Positions 1 through 8,446 of a stretch of 64,000 nucleotides of DNA are shown here, piece after piece. Position 1 is the stretch's first letter. Each line of letters opens with the position of its first letter. Origin of the DNA: DASWJZ01 sp038211615 (GTDB lineage Bacteria; Pseudomonadota; Alphaproteobacteria; Rhizobiales; Afifellaceae); contig JBBQVL010000001.1 of assembly GCA_038211615.1 (NCBI GenBank), positions 1-64,000 of the forward strand, written 5' to 3'. A program made the translations under genes and the position numbers. The notes under the pieces were generated by a model that was given only the letters and a program-made list of their open reading frames with translations, was not told the origin of the DNA and made no database searches.

Positions 1-473
1 GTCGACTCGACCGACCCGCTCATGCCGACGAAGGTGACGTTGGGCGAGTTCAGGTCATCGAGCGTCTTGATGCTCGTGTCGATGTTGACGACGACCAGAA
101 AGCCGTAGGTCGAGTAGGGCTCGGTGAAGTTCACGATGAGCGCCCGCTCCGGCGTGGCGAAGATGTTGGCGAACACCACGTCGTACTGCTTGGCTTCCAG
201 TCCGGGGATCAGCGTCGCCCAGGTCGCCGGGACGATTTCCAGCTTCACGCCCATCAGGTCCGCCACGCGATGCGCAAGATCGACGTTGAACCCCTCATAT
301 TCGCCGGTCGCCGGATTGGGCGATTGCCATGGCGGGCTCTCCGCCATGCCGACCTTGAACACGCCTGCCGCCTGGATATCCTTGATCAGGTCGGCGGAAG
401 CGGCCGACACGCTGAGCGCGACGGCCATGAGGCCGGCCAGCGCCGACCCGAGCATTCTTGTTATCTTTGACAC
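1..473 (-). CDS. Polar amino-acid-type ABC transporter substrate-binding protein (3' part cut by window edge)
   Basis: Reads leftward and runs off base 1, so only the first 157 residues are present. The start is GTG at 473, preceded by AAAAGGAG at good spacing. The N-terminus is a signal peptide ending near SVSAASA, followed by the typical opening of family 3 solute-binding proteins (VFKVGMAESPPWQ, then GFNVDLAHRVADLMG and PATWATLIPGLEAKQYDVV). Proteins of this family capture polar amino acids or related small molecules in the periplasm and deliver them to an HisM/GlnP-type permease pair. Two such permeases lie immediately upstream (578-1914), which makes this the binding component of the same transporter. 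The ATPase subunit is not in the window and probably lies beyond base 1. The ligand cannot be named. Confidence 0.88.
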   Translation of the reverse strand, partial: MSKITRMLGSALAGLMAVALSVSAASADLIKDIQAAGVFKVGMAESPPWQSPNPATGEYEGFNVDLAHRVADLMGVKLEIVPATWATLIPGLEAKQYDVVFANIFATPERALIVNFTEPYSTYGFLVVVNIDTSIKTLDDLNSPNVTFVGMSGSVES

Positions 474-577
474 CTCTGTTCTCCTTTTGCTGCGATGCGC
501 CCGCACCCCTCATGCGGTCGACTGCCGGCATCTTCATTCAGGCGAGCGGACGCCGGAGCCCGCACCCCTTTCGCGCC

Positions 578-1231
578 TCACCGTCCGCCTTGGTGTTCCA
601 GCCGGCGCGAGAGCAGGCTGAGCGGGAAGATGATGAGGAAGTAGATGAATGCGATCGCGGTCAGGAACTCGACGTAGCGATACGTCTTGCCGCCGAGCAG
701 GTAGGCCTGCAGCGCAAGGTCGCCGACCCCGATCGCCGAAAGGAGCGTGGTGTTCTTCAGGAGCTCCGTGAAATAGTTGACGAGCGGCGGCACCATCAGC
801 CGCAGCGCCTGCGGCAGGATCACGAACCGCCACAGCGGTATCCCGCGCATCCCGAGGCTGAGCGCCGCTTCCGGCTGCCCCTTCGGCAGCGCCTGGATGC
901 CGGCACGGAAGATCTCGGCGTAATACGCCGAGGCGACGAGCCCGAGAGCGATCGCCCCGGCCCAGAGGCCGGAGATGCGCAGCCCCGTGACGAGCGGGAT
1001 GCAGAAATAGGCCCAGAAGATGAGGATCATCTCCGGCGTCACGCGGAAGAAGAGGATGTAGCTCGCCGCGAAGCGCCGCTGCCAGCGAACCGGGGAGAGC
1101 CGCGCCGCGCAGAGAACGCCGCCGACGGTCACGCCGACCGTCAACGCGATGGCGGTGATGATGAGCGTCATCCACGCTCCGGCGAGGAGCAGCGGATAGT
1201 TGCGCAGCACGACCGAAAGCTGGAACTCCAT
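578..1231 (-). CDS. Amino-acid-type ABC transporter permease, second subunit
   Basis: 217 residues. The start chosen is ATG at 1231, overlapping the stop of the preceding permease (TGATG), as expected for translational coupling. The protein opens MEFQLSVVLRNYPLLLAGAW and has about five hydrophobic segments. It carries the EAA loop typical of HisM/GlnP permeases (EAALSLGMRGIPLWRFVILPQA), which contacts the ATPase. It forms the membrane channel together with the neighbouring permease at 1231-1914 and receives substrate from the binding protein at 1-473. The length is normal for the family. Confidence 0.92.
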   Translation of the reverse strand: MEFQLSVVLRNYPLLLAGAWMTLIITAIALTVGVTVGGVLCAARLSPVRWQRRFAASYILFFRVTPEMILIFWAYFCIPLVTGLRISGLWAGAIALGLVASAYYAEIFRAGIQALPKGQPEAALSLGMRGIPLWRFVILPQALRLMVPPLVNYFTELLKNTTLLSAIGVGDLALQAYLLGGKTYRYVEFLTAIAFIYFLIIFPLSLLSRRLEHQGGR

Positions 1232-1914
1232 CAGCGCGCCTCCCTGCGGAAGACGGCTTCGAGCCGCGCGCCGCCAAGCGTGATGGCCAGCCCGGCGAGG
1301 AAGGCGAGCAGCGCGGTGGTCGTGTAAATCTCGATCGGCTTGTAGGTGTAGGAGGATATCCGGCTCGCCGCGCGCATCAGGTCGTTGATCGCGAGCACCT
1401 GCAGGATGGCGGTCGCCTTGAAGATCGAGATGGACGTGCCGACGAGCGGCGGGATCACGAGGCGCATCGCCTGCGGCAGGACGACCCTTCCCCAGAGCGG
1501 CGTTGCGCGAAGACCCAGCGCGCGCGCCGCCTCGTACTGACCCTGCGGCACGCCGAGGATGCCGGCGCGGATGATCTCGCTGCAATACGCCGCGACGTTC
1601 AGCACCAGCGCGAGCAGCCCGCTCTGGAACGGCGTGGTGCTGTAGCCGGTGATGATCGGGAAGGCGAAGTGGATCCAGATCGCCTGCACGAGAAGCGGCG
1701 TCGATCGCCAGAACTCGACGAAGGCGAAGGCCGGCCAGCGCACCACCCTGGTCTTCGACAGGTTGGCGAACGCCAGCAGCGTGCCGAGCACCACGCCGCC
1801 TGCGACGAAGCCGAGCACCGTGAGCAGGAGGTTTGTCCACAGCCCGACGAGCAGCGCCGGCAGGTAGCGCCAGATCACGGCGAAGTCGAAATAGCGGTTG
1901 ATGTCGAAGGCCAT
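1231..1914 (-). CDS. Amino-acid-type ABC transporter permease, first subunit
   Basis: 227 residues, opening MAFDINRYFDFAVIWRYLPA. It has several membrane segments and the EAA-loop motif (YEAARALGLRATPLWGRVVLPQA). It is the partner of the next permease, which it overlaps by one base. Its own start overlaps the stop of the gene at 1914-2381 by one base, so transport genes and oxidoreductase genes are translationally linked in one operon. This suggests that the imported compound is also the substrate of the upstream enzymes (inference). Confidence 0.92.
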   Translation of the reverse strand: MAFDINRYFDFAVIWRYLPALLVGLWTNLLLTVLGFVAGGVVLGTLLAFANLSKTRVVRWPAFAFVEFWRSTPLLVQAIWIHFAFPIITGYSTTPFQSGLLALVLNVAAYCSEIIRAGILGVPQGQYEAARALGLRATPLWGRVVLPQAMRLVIPPLVGTSISIFKATAILQVLAINDLMRAASRISSYTYKPIEIYTTTALLAFLAGLAITLGGARLEAVFRREAR

Positions 1915-2381
1915 CAGCCGGCTCCCGCTGCCGGGCCGCGCCCGTCGCGCGTATCGCCCGCGCCGCGCCAGCGCGGCGGCCGCTGCATCATGGCGGCGAG
2001 AAGATCCTCGCCACCGATTTCGCCACGGCCGAGGCTCAGCGCTTCCTGCCCGAAATAGCCGATGGCGACGCGAACCTCCGGCGCGAGATAATAGGCGCCG
2101 CTCACCACCTCCATCAGGACGAGGAAGTCGCCGGGCGTCTCGCGCTCCAGCCGGTCGAGGAAGGTCGCCGGATCCGGCGTTGCGACCGAGCCGTCGAGGA
2201 TCGGCAGGACCCGCGCCGCAAGATCCCTGCGCAGCGCAAGGACCCGGTCGATGACGGAGCCCTCAAGCGCCAGTCCGATCGCGGAGGCGGAGGGCATCAG
2301 CGCCGTTCCGGGGGCGATCGTGTCGGCGAGCTCCGCCATCCTGCGGCGCTGCCCCGGGCTCATGCCGGCCCGCGCCGTCAT
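1914..2381 (-). CDS. Small subunit of GMC-type dehydrogenase, gluconate-2-dehydrogenase subunit-3-like
   Basis: 155 residues. The ATG at 2381 overlaps the stop of the GMC oxidoreductase by four bases (ATGA). The sequence has features of the gluconate 2-dehydrogenase subunit 3 family: an early LADTIAPGTALMPSASAIGL segment, a central FLDRLERETPGDFLVLMEVV helix and a YYLAPEVRVAIGYFGQ segment. Proteins of this kind pair with an FAD-containing GMC subunit and help its export or assembly. I see no convincing Tat signal in this protein. Family assignment is by pattern only and is moderately sure; the coupling to the GMC gene is the stronger argument. Confidence 0.6.
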   Translation of the reverse strand: MTARAGMSPGQRRRMAELADTIAPGTALMPSASAIGLALEGSVIDRVLALRRDLAARVLPILDGSVATPDPATFLDRLERETPGDFLVLMEVVSGAYYLAPEVRVAIGYFGQEALSLGRGEIGGEDLLAAMMQRPPRWRGAGDTRDGRGPAAGAG

Positions 2382-4012
2382 GCGTGCATCTCGCGACGCG
2401 ACGACTGGATGTGGTCGGCCGTCCGCAGCGCCAGCGCGGCAATGGTTGCGGCCGGATTGACCGAGGAGCCGGTGACGCAGACGCTTCCGTCGACGATGAA
2501 GAGATTGGAATGGTCGTGCGCGCGTCCCCAGGAATCGACCACCGACGCGCCCGCATCGGACCCCATCCGGCATGTGCCTAGCGGGTGCCAGCCATAGTCC
2601 GGCATGATCGGAAGGCTCACCGTCCGGTAGGCGCCGCTCTCCTTCAGCGAGGTGGTCGCGCGTTCGACGTTGAACGCCAGCATGCGGCGGGAATTCTCCG
2701 ACGTCCGGTAGACGATGCGCGGCGCGGCTATGCCGTCGCCGTCGACCAGCGCATCGTCGAGCGTGACGCAATTCTCCGGATCGGGCAGGTCCTCGCAGGA
2801 GATTCCCCAGATCGCGGTGCGCCCGAGCCACGCGCTGACATGCTCGTGCATGGCCTCCCCCCACAGCCGCTCCCCCGGCCACGGAAAGAGCGCCGCCGAA
2901 AGCGGGCCGCCGGTCGGCGTCAGGTTCCATTTCGCGCCGCGCACGAAATCGCGGTCCGGAACGGTCTCGGCATATTCCATCGAGTAGAGGCTCTGGCCCC
3001 AATGCCCCTGTTGGCTGCCGAGCGGCTCGTCGAAGAAACCGACGACGCGCGTGAACGGGTGCATCATCAGCCTCCTGCCGACGAGGCCGGAACTGTTCGC
3101 GAGCCCTTCCGGATGCGCCGCATCGGCCGAGGCAAGGAGCAGCCGCGGCGTCCCGATGGCGTTCGCGGCAAGCACCACGACGTCGGCATGAATCGCTTCC
3201 TCGGCGCCGTGCTCGCGCCGGAAGACCACGCCGGTCGCCCGCCCTTGCCCGTCGCAGAGGATGCGGCAGACGCGTGCGCCCGTGACGAGCCGCGCGCCGG
3301 CGCTCTCCGCCTTCGGCCAATGCGTCAGGTCGGTCGAGGCCTTCGCCCCTTCATTGCACCCGCTGCCGCAGGCGCTTCTCTGCACGCAGGGCCGCCGCCC
3401 GTCATAGGGCCGCGAAAGGATGGCGTTGGAGCCCGGCCACCAGTGCCAGCCGAGACGCTCCTGCCCCGCTGCCACCTTCTCCCCCCAGCGGCCGATCGGC
3501 AGCGGAGGCAGCGGATAGTCCGGACGGTCGGGATAGGCGGGGTCGCCCGCCACGCCCGAGACGCCGAACTGCCGGTCGACGATGTCGTAGTAGGGAGCAA
3601 GCTCGTCGTAGTCGATCGGCCAGTCATCGCCGACGCCGTCGAGCGAATAGGTGCGGAAGTCGGATGGGAGGAACCGCATCCAGTGCCCGCCGAAGAGAAT
3701 AGTGCTCCCGCCGACGCCGTTGAACATCAGCGGCTTCATCTCCGCTTCGCTCTCGTCGAGCGGATAGTCCGCCTCGGCGCGCCGCACGTTGGGGCTCGCG
3801 TGCCAGGGACCAAGCGCCGCTATCTCATAGAAGGACTTGTCGCCGGGGTAGTCCGCGCGGTCGTGCCGCCGGCCCTGCTCGAGGCATGTGACCCTGATGC
3901 CGGCCTGCGCCAGGCGCTCCGACAGCACCGCGCCGGAGAGCCCCGCGCCGACCACGAGAACCTCGGTTCGCGGCTCGCTTGTCAGGCTCGCATCGGCCTG
4001 GCGCGCCTGCAT
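2378..4012 (-). CDS. GMC-family FAD-dependent oxidoreductase
   Basis: 544 residues from ATG at 4012, chosen because GGAAAGGG lies just upstream and the start sits two bases from the preceding stop; an in-frame ATG at 4027 is the alternative. The FAD-binding Rossmann motif VLVVGAGLSGAVLSERLAQA starts near residue 18, followed by an acidic residue in CLEQG. The C-terminal GMC block contains HPLGTCRMG, supplying the active-site His, and NPAATIAALALRTAD. A Cys-rich patch (CVQRSACGSGCNEGAK) lies in the middle. Members oxidise alcohols, sugars, polyols or amino-alcohols. Its small partner gene follows immediately, and a VOC protein and dehydrogenase complex precede it. The substrate is unknown. Confidence 0.88.
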   Translation of the reverse strand: MQARQADASLTSEPRTEVLVVGAGLSGAVLSERLAQAGIRVTCLEQGRRHDRADYPGDKSFYEIAALGPWHASPNVRRAEADYPLDESEAEMKPLMFNGVGGSTILFGGHWMRFLPSDFRTYSLDGVGDDWPIDYDELAPYYDIVDRQFGVSGVAGDPAYPDRPDYPLPPLPIGRWGEKVAAGQERLGWHWWPGSNAILSRPYDGRRPCVQRSACGSGCNEGAKASTDLTHWPKAESAGARLVTGARVCRILCDGQGRATGVVFRREHGAEEAIHADVVVLAANAIGTPRLLLASADAAHPEGLANSSGLVGRRLMMHPFTRVVGFFDEPLGSQQGHWGQSLYSMEYAETVPDRDFVRGAKWNLTPTGGPLSAALFPWPGERLWGEAMHEHVSAWLGRTAIWGISCEDLPDPENCVTLDDALVDGDGIAAPRIVYRTSENSRRMLAFNVERATTSLKESGAYRTVSLPIMPDYGWHPLGTCRMGSDAGASVVDSWGRAHDHSNLFIVDGSVCVTGSSVNPAATIAALALRTADHIQSSRREMHA

Positions 4013-4013
4013 C

Positions 4014-4538
4014 TCAGCCCTTTCCATGCGCAGGCGTCCACAGGCGGCGCGCGGGCGAGTCCGGCGCTCCCTTGCCGCCCGGATAGGACACGAATTCCAT
4101 CTGCAGGCCCCAGGGAGCCAGGAAATACACCCACCGCGATCCCTGCGGCGGCCCTTCGCTGATGTCGTTGATATCGCCCATGACGCGTACGCCGTGGGCT
4201 CGCAGGTGGGCAACGGCCGCCTCGATGTCGTCGACGTAGAAGCACAGGTGGTGTCCGCCGAAATCGCTGTTCAGCGGCCGCTTCCGGTCCTGGTCGGGCG
4301 CCGTGTACTCGAAGACCTCGAAGTTCGCCCCGTTGCCGCAGCGCAGGAAGCAGTAGCGCATCGTGGCGTCCGGATGGACGCCGAGCCGCTCGCGCATGAA
4401 ATCGCCATCGCCGGAGAACGGACCTTCCCCGAACACGTATTCGCAGCCGATCACGTCGACGAAGAACCGCACCGCCGCGTCGAGATCGGGGACCGTCAGG
4501 CCGACATGCTCGACCGCGCGGAGGCCCGGGATCCCCAT
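4014..4538 (-). CDS. VOC-superfamily protein (glyoxalase/dioxygenase fold)
   Basis: 174 residues. Two betaalphabetabetabeta modules are visible. The first opens with LRAVEHVGLTVPDLDAAVRFF (His11 as probable metal ligand); the second contains HHLCFYVDDIEAAVAHLRAHG and ends with LQMEFVSYPGG (Glu as probable ligand). This is the layout of single-chain glyoxalase I, epimerase and extradiol dioxygenase relatives. The gene abuts the preceding acoC-like stop with no gap and is followed two bases after its stop by the GMC start, so it belongs to the catabolic operon. It may epimerise or isomerise an intermediate, but the reaction cannot be fixed from sequence alone. Confidence 0.8.
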   Translation of the reverse strand: MGIPGLRAVEHVGLTVPDLDAAVRFFVDVIGCEYVFGEGPFSGDGDFMRERLGVHPDATMRYCFLRCGNGANFEVFEYTAPDQDRKRPLNSDFGGHHLCFYVDDIEAAVAHLRAHGVRVMGDINDISEGPPQGSRWVYFLAPWGLQMEFVSYPGGKGAPDSPARRLWTPAHGKG

Positions 4539-5660
4539 TCAGCCCTCCGCGCTCGCGATGTGCGCGGCGATCAGCCTGTTGACCTGCGCCGCGGCCTCCA
4601 TGTGCGGCATGTGGCCGGCTCCGGCGATCGTCTCGTATTGCACGCCCGGCCCAAGGCTGCCGCCATCGGCCGGCGCAAGGATGCGGTCCTTGTCGCCCCA
4701 GATCAGCAGCACCGGTGCGTGAACGGCGGAGAGCGTCGATCGAAGATCGTCCGCCTGCCGCCCCTCGGGAAAGACCGCGCCGGCGAGCTTCGCGAGCGCT
4801 TCCGGAACGCCGTCGATCTGCTTGAAGCGCTGCACGCCCTCGATCATGTCGCGGGTGACCGCGTCCGGACTTGCGAAAAGCCGGCTGAGCACGTCCGCCA
4901 CAGGGCGACGGCGGCTCGCGGCGAGGAAGTCGGCGATGTAGTTCTCGCCCACCCTGTCGCCGAGCCCGGCCGGCGCGATGAGCGTGATCGAGACGACGCG
5001 ATCCGGCTGCGTCGCGGCAAGCTTCAACGCCACCGCGCCGCCGAGCGAATGGCCGACGAGATGCGCGGCAGAAATGCCGAGCGCCGAGATCCCCGCCTCG
5101 ACCATCGCCGCCAGCGCGGCAAGATCGCCGGCGCCGATTTCGAGCGTCGAAGCGCCGTGGCCGGGAAGATCGAAGGCATGCACGGCGCGGCCGGCGGCGA
5201 GAGCTTCCTGGTTGAAGAGCCAATTGTTCAGGTCGCCGCCGAATCCGTGCAGCAGCACGACCGGAATGCCATCGCCTTCGCCGAGGCTGAGCACATTGAG
5301 CGCGCCGAGCCCCGTGTCGACGATGCGGGAGGCGGGCGCGGCGGGACCGCCGGAGGACTGCGCCTCCGCCTTGCGCGCCTCGATGAAGGCATCGATCTCG
5401 GCATCCGGGACCGAAGGATCGGCGAGCACCGCGATCAGCGCGCCGACCGGAACCACCGCGCCGGGATCGGCGACGATGCGGCGCACTATTCCTCCATAGC
5501 CCGCCTCCATCACATTGGTGATCTTGGTGGTCTCGATCTCGACCATGTCCTGGTCGGAGGCGACGGCCGCGCCTTCCTCGACCAGCCAGTTCGCGACCGT
5601 GCCCTCGGTCATCGTCATGCCCCAGCGGGGCATCCGGATTGCCTGGATCGGGTCGGCCAT
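4539..5660 (-). CDS. acoC: Dihydrolipoamide acetyltransferase-type protein with alpha/beta-hydrolase domain (AcoC-like)
   Basis: 373 residues. Residues 1-78 are a lipoyl domain (IRMPRWGMTMTEGTVANWLV), with the lipoylated lysine at position 46 in ETTKIT. After an Ala/Pro linker comes an alpha/beta hydrolase domain with the oxyanion segment LLHGFGGDLNNW, the nucleophile elbow GHSLGG near residue 205, and a late catalytic His in GAGHMPHMEA. Lipoyl plus hydrolase is the architecture of AcoC from acetoin dehydrogenase complexes rather than the CoA-acyltransferase fold of PDH E2. It follows E1 beta by five bases. No E3 (lipoamide dehydrogenase) gene is present in the window. Confidence 0.88.
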   Translation of the reverse strand: MADPIQAIRMPRWGMTMTEGTVANWLVEEGAAVASDQDMVEIETTKITNVMEAGYGGIVRRIVADPGAVVPVGALIAVLADPSVPDAEIDAFIEARKAEAQSSGGPAAPASRIVDTGLGALNVLSLGEGDGIPVVLLHGFGGDLNNWLFNQEALAAGRAVHAFDLPGHGASTLEIGAGDLAALAAMVEAGISALGISAAHLVGHSLGGAVALKLAATQPDRVVSITLIAPAGLGDRVGENYIADFLAASRRRPVADVLSRLFASPDAVTRDMIEGVQRFKQIDGVPEALAKLAGAVFPEGRQADDLRSTLSAVHAPVLLIWGDKDRILAPADGGSLGPGVQYETIAGAGHMPHMEAAAQVNRLIAAHIASAEG

Positions 5661-5665
5661 TGCGC

Positions 5666-6679
5666 TCAGGCCCCGTGCGCCACGGCCTTGCGCACCGCGG
5701 CCTCGACGCGCGCCGCGTCCGGGATGTAGGTCCGCTCGAGCTGCGGGGCGTAGGGCACCGGCGTATGCGGCGCCGTGACCTTCAGGATCGGCGCCTTCAG
5801 CGTGTCGAAGCCTTCCTCGGCGATGAGCGCGGCGATATCGGCGGCCATCCCGCAGCGCGGGTTCGATTCATCGACGATGACGACGCGCCCGCTCTGCTCC
5901 GCGAATTCAAGGATCGTATCGGTGTCGAGCGGGGAGGTGGTGCGCGGATCGATGATCGCGCAGTTTATTCCGTCCTTCTCCAACGCTGCCGCTGCCGCCT
6001 CCGCGACGCCGACCATGCGCCCGAGCGCGATGATGGTGACGTCATCGCCTTCCCTGACGACGTTCGCCTCGCCGAAGGGGATCGTGTAGGCGGCGTCCGG
6101 CGCCTCGCCCATCGTGTCGTAGAGCAGCTTGTGCTCCAGGAAGATCACCGGATCGTCGTCGCGGATCGCCTGGATGAGCAGGCCCTTCGCATCGTAGGGA
6201 TTGGAGGGGACGACGACCTTCAGCCCCGGGATATGGGTGAAGAGCGGATAGAGCGCCTGGCTGTGCTGGCTGCCGGAGCCGGAGCCCGCGCCGAACGTCG
6301 CCCTGAGCACCAGCGGCGTCACCGCCTTGCCGCCGAACATGTAGCGGAACTTGGCGATCTGGTTGAAGATCTGGTCGAAGCAGACGCCGAGAAAATCCAC
6401 GAACATGATCTCGACCACGGGGCGAAGCCCGGTCATCGCCGCCCCGCCCGCCGCGCCGACGAAGGCGGATTCGGTGATCGGCGTGTCGAGGACACGGTTG
6501 GCGCCGAAGCGGCCGATGAGCCCCTTGGTGACGCCGAAGGCGCCGCCCCAGGCATCCTGCTCGCCGTTGGCGCCGGCGCCGCCGGCGACGTCCTCGCCGA
6601 GGACGATGACGCTCGGATCGCGCGCCATCTCGTGATGAAGCGCCTCGTTCAGACCTTGGCGGAAAGATTTTCGCGGAAT
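5666..6679 (-). CDS. acoB: 2-oxoacid/acetoin dehydrogenase E1 component beta subunit, probable AUU start
   Basis: Transketolase-like pyrimidine-binding domain and C-terminal domain. Recognisable blocks are VIVLGEDVAGG, GAFGVTKGLIGRFG, RPVVEIMFVDFLGV, FGAGSGSGSQHSQ and a final domain with GRVVIVDESNP. The first in-frame ATG (6628) would drop 17 residues, PRKSFRQGLNEALHHE, that match the usual N-terminus of the family. The position where homologues have Met is ATT at 6677-6679, seven bases after a strong GGAAGGAG. I therefore set the start at AUU (337 residues). It binds thiamine diphosphate together with the alpha subunit encoded 27 bases upstream. A sequencing or assembly error at that codon is the alternative. 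Confidence 0.85.
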   Translation of the reverse strand: MPRKSFRQGLNEALHHEMARDPSVIVLGEDVAGGAGANGEQDAWGGAFGVTKGLIGRFGANRVLDTPITESAFVGAAGGAAMTGLRPVVEIMFVDFLGVCFDQIFNQIAKFRYMFGGKAVTPLVLRATFGAGSGSGSQHSQALYPLFTHIPGLKVVVPSNPYDAKGLLIQAIRDDDPVIFLEHKLLYDTMGEAPDAAYTIPFGEANVVREGDDVTIIALGRMVGVAEAAAAALEKDGINCAIIDPRTTSPLDTDTILEFAEQSGRVVIVDESNPRCGMAADIAALIAEEGFDTLKAPILKVTAPHTPVPYAPQLERTYIPDAARVEAAVRKAVAHGA

Positions 6680-6706
6680 GGTCGTGCTCCTTCCGGCTGC
6701 AGCCGA

Positions 6707-7675
6707 TCAGGGGTAGCTGACATAGACGTGGGTCATGACATCGGCCGCGACTGGCACCGGCGCGGCGCGGGCGGCGATGACCGACTGGTCGACCGCCGCC
6801 TCGACCTCGCGGTCGACCGCATCGAGCGCAGCGTCGTCGAGAAGCGCCGCCTCGGTGACGCGCTTGCGGAAATGCTTCAGGCAATCCTGGTCCCGGCGCA
6901 TCGCCTCTTTCTCTTCGCGCGTGCGGTAGGTGTCGGCATCGCCGCTGAAATGTCCGTAGTAGCGGGCCGTCTTGGTGTGGATGAGCGAGGGCCCGCCGCC
7001 CGAGCGCGCCCGCTCGATGGCATCGCGCATGGCGTCATGCACCGCGAAGAAGTCGAGCCCGTCGACCGCCACCGAGGGGACGTTGAACGCCTCGCCGCGC
7101 GCCGGGATCGAGCCGGCCGTGGCGTAGGAACTGCTCGTCGCCTCGGCGAAGCCGTTGTCCTCGACGATGAAGATCAGCGGCAGCTTCCAGATGCTGGCGA
7201 GGTTCAGCGTCTCCGCCATCGTGCCCTGGTTGACGCCGCCGTCGCCGGTGAAGGCCACCGCAACATCGTCGCGGTTGAGCGTCTTGGCGGACAGCGCCGC
7301 GCCGCAGGCGATGGGCATTGCGCCGCCGACGATTCCGTTCGCGCCCAGCATCCCCTTGTCGAGGTCGGCGATATGCATCGAGCCGCCCTTGCCGTGGCAC
7401 GTGCCGGTCGACTTGCCGAAAATCTCCGCCATCATTCCGTCGATGTCGCAGCCCTTCGCGATGGAATGGCCGTGGCCGCGGTGGGTGGAGGCGATGCGGT
7501 CGGTGTTGCGGAGCGGAAAGCAGACGCCGACGGCGGAGGCTTCCTGTCCTGCGTAGAGATGCGTGTTTCCCGGCACGTCGCCGGTCGCCATCTCAAGCAT
7601 CACGCGATCCTCGAAGAGGCGGATCGTGCGCATCGTGCGATAGGCGCGCAGCAGGTCTTCGCGTGACATCTGCAT
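6707..7675 (-). CDS. acoA: 2-oxoacid/acetoin dehydrogenase E1 component alpha subunit
   Basis: 322 residues from ATG at 7675, preceded by GAAGGGGG; a longer in-frame start at 7726 has no such site. The thiamine-diphosphate motif GDG (residues 144-146) ends about 25 residues later in EDNGFA. Other family hallmarks are THRGHGHSIAKG, HGKGGSMHI and GANGIVGGAMPIACGAAL. With the beta subunit it decarboxylates a 2-oxo or acyloin substrate and transfers the acyl group to the lipoyl domain of the AcoC-like protein. It is the first gene of the leftward operon, divergent from an Lrp/AsnC regulator. Acetoin is the best-known substrate of this AcoABC layout, but the added GMC, VOC and transporter genes suggest a different compound. 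Confidence 0.9.
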   Translation of the reverse strand: MQMSREDLLRAYRTMRTIRLFEDRVMLEMATGDVPGNTHLYAGQEASAVGVCFPLRNTDRIASTHRGHGHSIAKGCDIDGMMAEIFGKSTGTCHGKGGSMHIADLDKGMLGANGIVGGAMPIACGAALSAKTLNRDDVAVAFTGDGGVNQGTMAETLNLASIWKLPLIFIVEDNGFAEATSSSYATAGSIPARGEAFNVPSVAVDGLDFFAVHDAMRDAIERARSGGGPSLIHTKTARYYGHFSGDADTYRTREEKEAMRRDQDCLKHFRKRVTEAALLDDAALDAVDREVEAAVDQSVIAARAAPVPVAADVMTHVYVSYP

Positions 7676-7827
7676 GGTGGGGCCCCCTTCACCGCCAAAA
7701 TGCTCGTCAGAGATAGTAGGCAGCACCTTGTGCAGGAAAAACGCGGATGCTGAGGCCTCACGCTCATTTCCGGCGCTCTATTCCGGATTTCGCTTGATTC
7801 CGGCGCCGGCCTTTGTTCTGTTGGCGC
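7676..7827. promoter_or_regulatory. Divergent control region between the acoA-led operon and an Lrp/AsnC regulator gene
   Basis: 152 bases separate the two opposed starts, the classical arrangement for an Lrp-type regulator that controls its neighbour and itself. The region is somewhat richer in A/T around 7740-7800. I could not single out a convincing -10/-35 pair or operator by eye. Confidence 0.35.
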
Positions 7828-8316
7828 ATGCGCACCGCGCGGCTCGACAGTTTCGACATCCGGCTGCTCAACGCCGTCCAGCACAACAACCGCGTCACCG
7901 CGGACGAGCTCAGCGAAACCGTTGGGCTTTCTCCGTCAGCCTGCCTTCGCCGCCTGAAACGGCTGCGCAAGGATGGCGTCATCGAAAGCGAGATCGCCGT
8001 CATCGCGCCCCAGGCGATCGGCCAGACGCTCACGATGGTGGTCGAGGTGACGCTCGAACGCGAGCGTCCCGATATTCTCGACGAGTTCAAGAAATCGATG
8101 CGCCTCACACCCGAGGTGATGCAGTGCTACTACGTCACCGGCGAGATCGATTTCATCCTGGTCGTGACGGCGCGCAACATGCAGGAGTACGAGGCCTTCA
8201 CGCAGCGGTTCTTCTTCGACAATCCGAACATCATGCGCTTCCACACGCTCGTCGTGATGGATCGCGTGAAAGTCGGGCTCTCGGTGCCGCTCGCCCTCGA
8301 GCCGCGAACGGCCTGA
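7828..8316 (+). CDS. Lrp/AsnC family transcriptional regulator
   Basis: 162 residues from ATG at 7828; a TTG five codons earlier is less likely. The N-terminal winged HTH is seen as LDSFDIRLLNAVQHNNRVTADELSETVGLSPSACLRRLKRLRKDGVI (given here in broken form: LDSFDIRLLNAV, then LSPSACLRRLKRLRKDGVI). The C-terminal RAM/AsnC ligand domain spans roughly residues 70-150, with VMQCYYVTGEIDFILVV and the IMRFHTLVVMDRVK strand. Proteins of this family bind amino acids or other small effectors and act as octamers. The divergent position to the dehydrogenase/transport operon makes that operon the probable target. Confidence 0.9.
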   Translation: MRTARLDSFDIRLLNAVQHNNRVTADELSETVGLSPSACLRRLKRLRKDGVIESEIAVIAPQAIGQTLTMVVEVTLERERPDILDEFKKSMRLTPEVMQCYYVTGEIDFILVVTARNMQEYEAFTQRFFFDNPNIMRFHTLVVMDRVKVGLSVPLALEPRTA

Positions 8317-8446
8317 CCCTTGTTTGCCGGCAAACGGTTGCGATGGAGACATGCCATCGGCGACGTCAGTCATCTTCTCGCCACGAATTTGGCACGGAAG
8401 CCGCTACTTCGGATATTAAGCGCTAATTAACCTTCGGAGCGTTGGT

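Noticed and set aside
458..1327. Long rightward open frame (289 codons)
   Set aside because: It is the antisense shadow of the permease genes; Arg/Glu/Asp-rich random composition, no ribosome site.
2585..4162. Rightward open frame of over 500 codons
   Set aside because: Antisense to the GMC oxidoreductase, which has clear motifs; the shadow has none.
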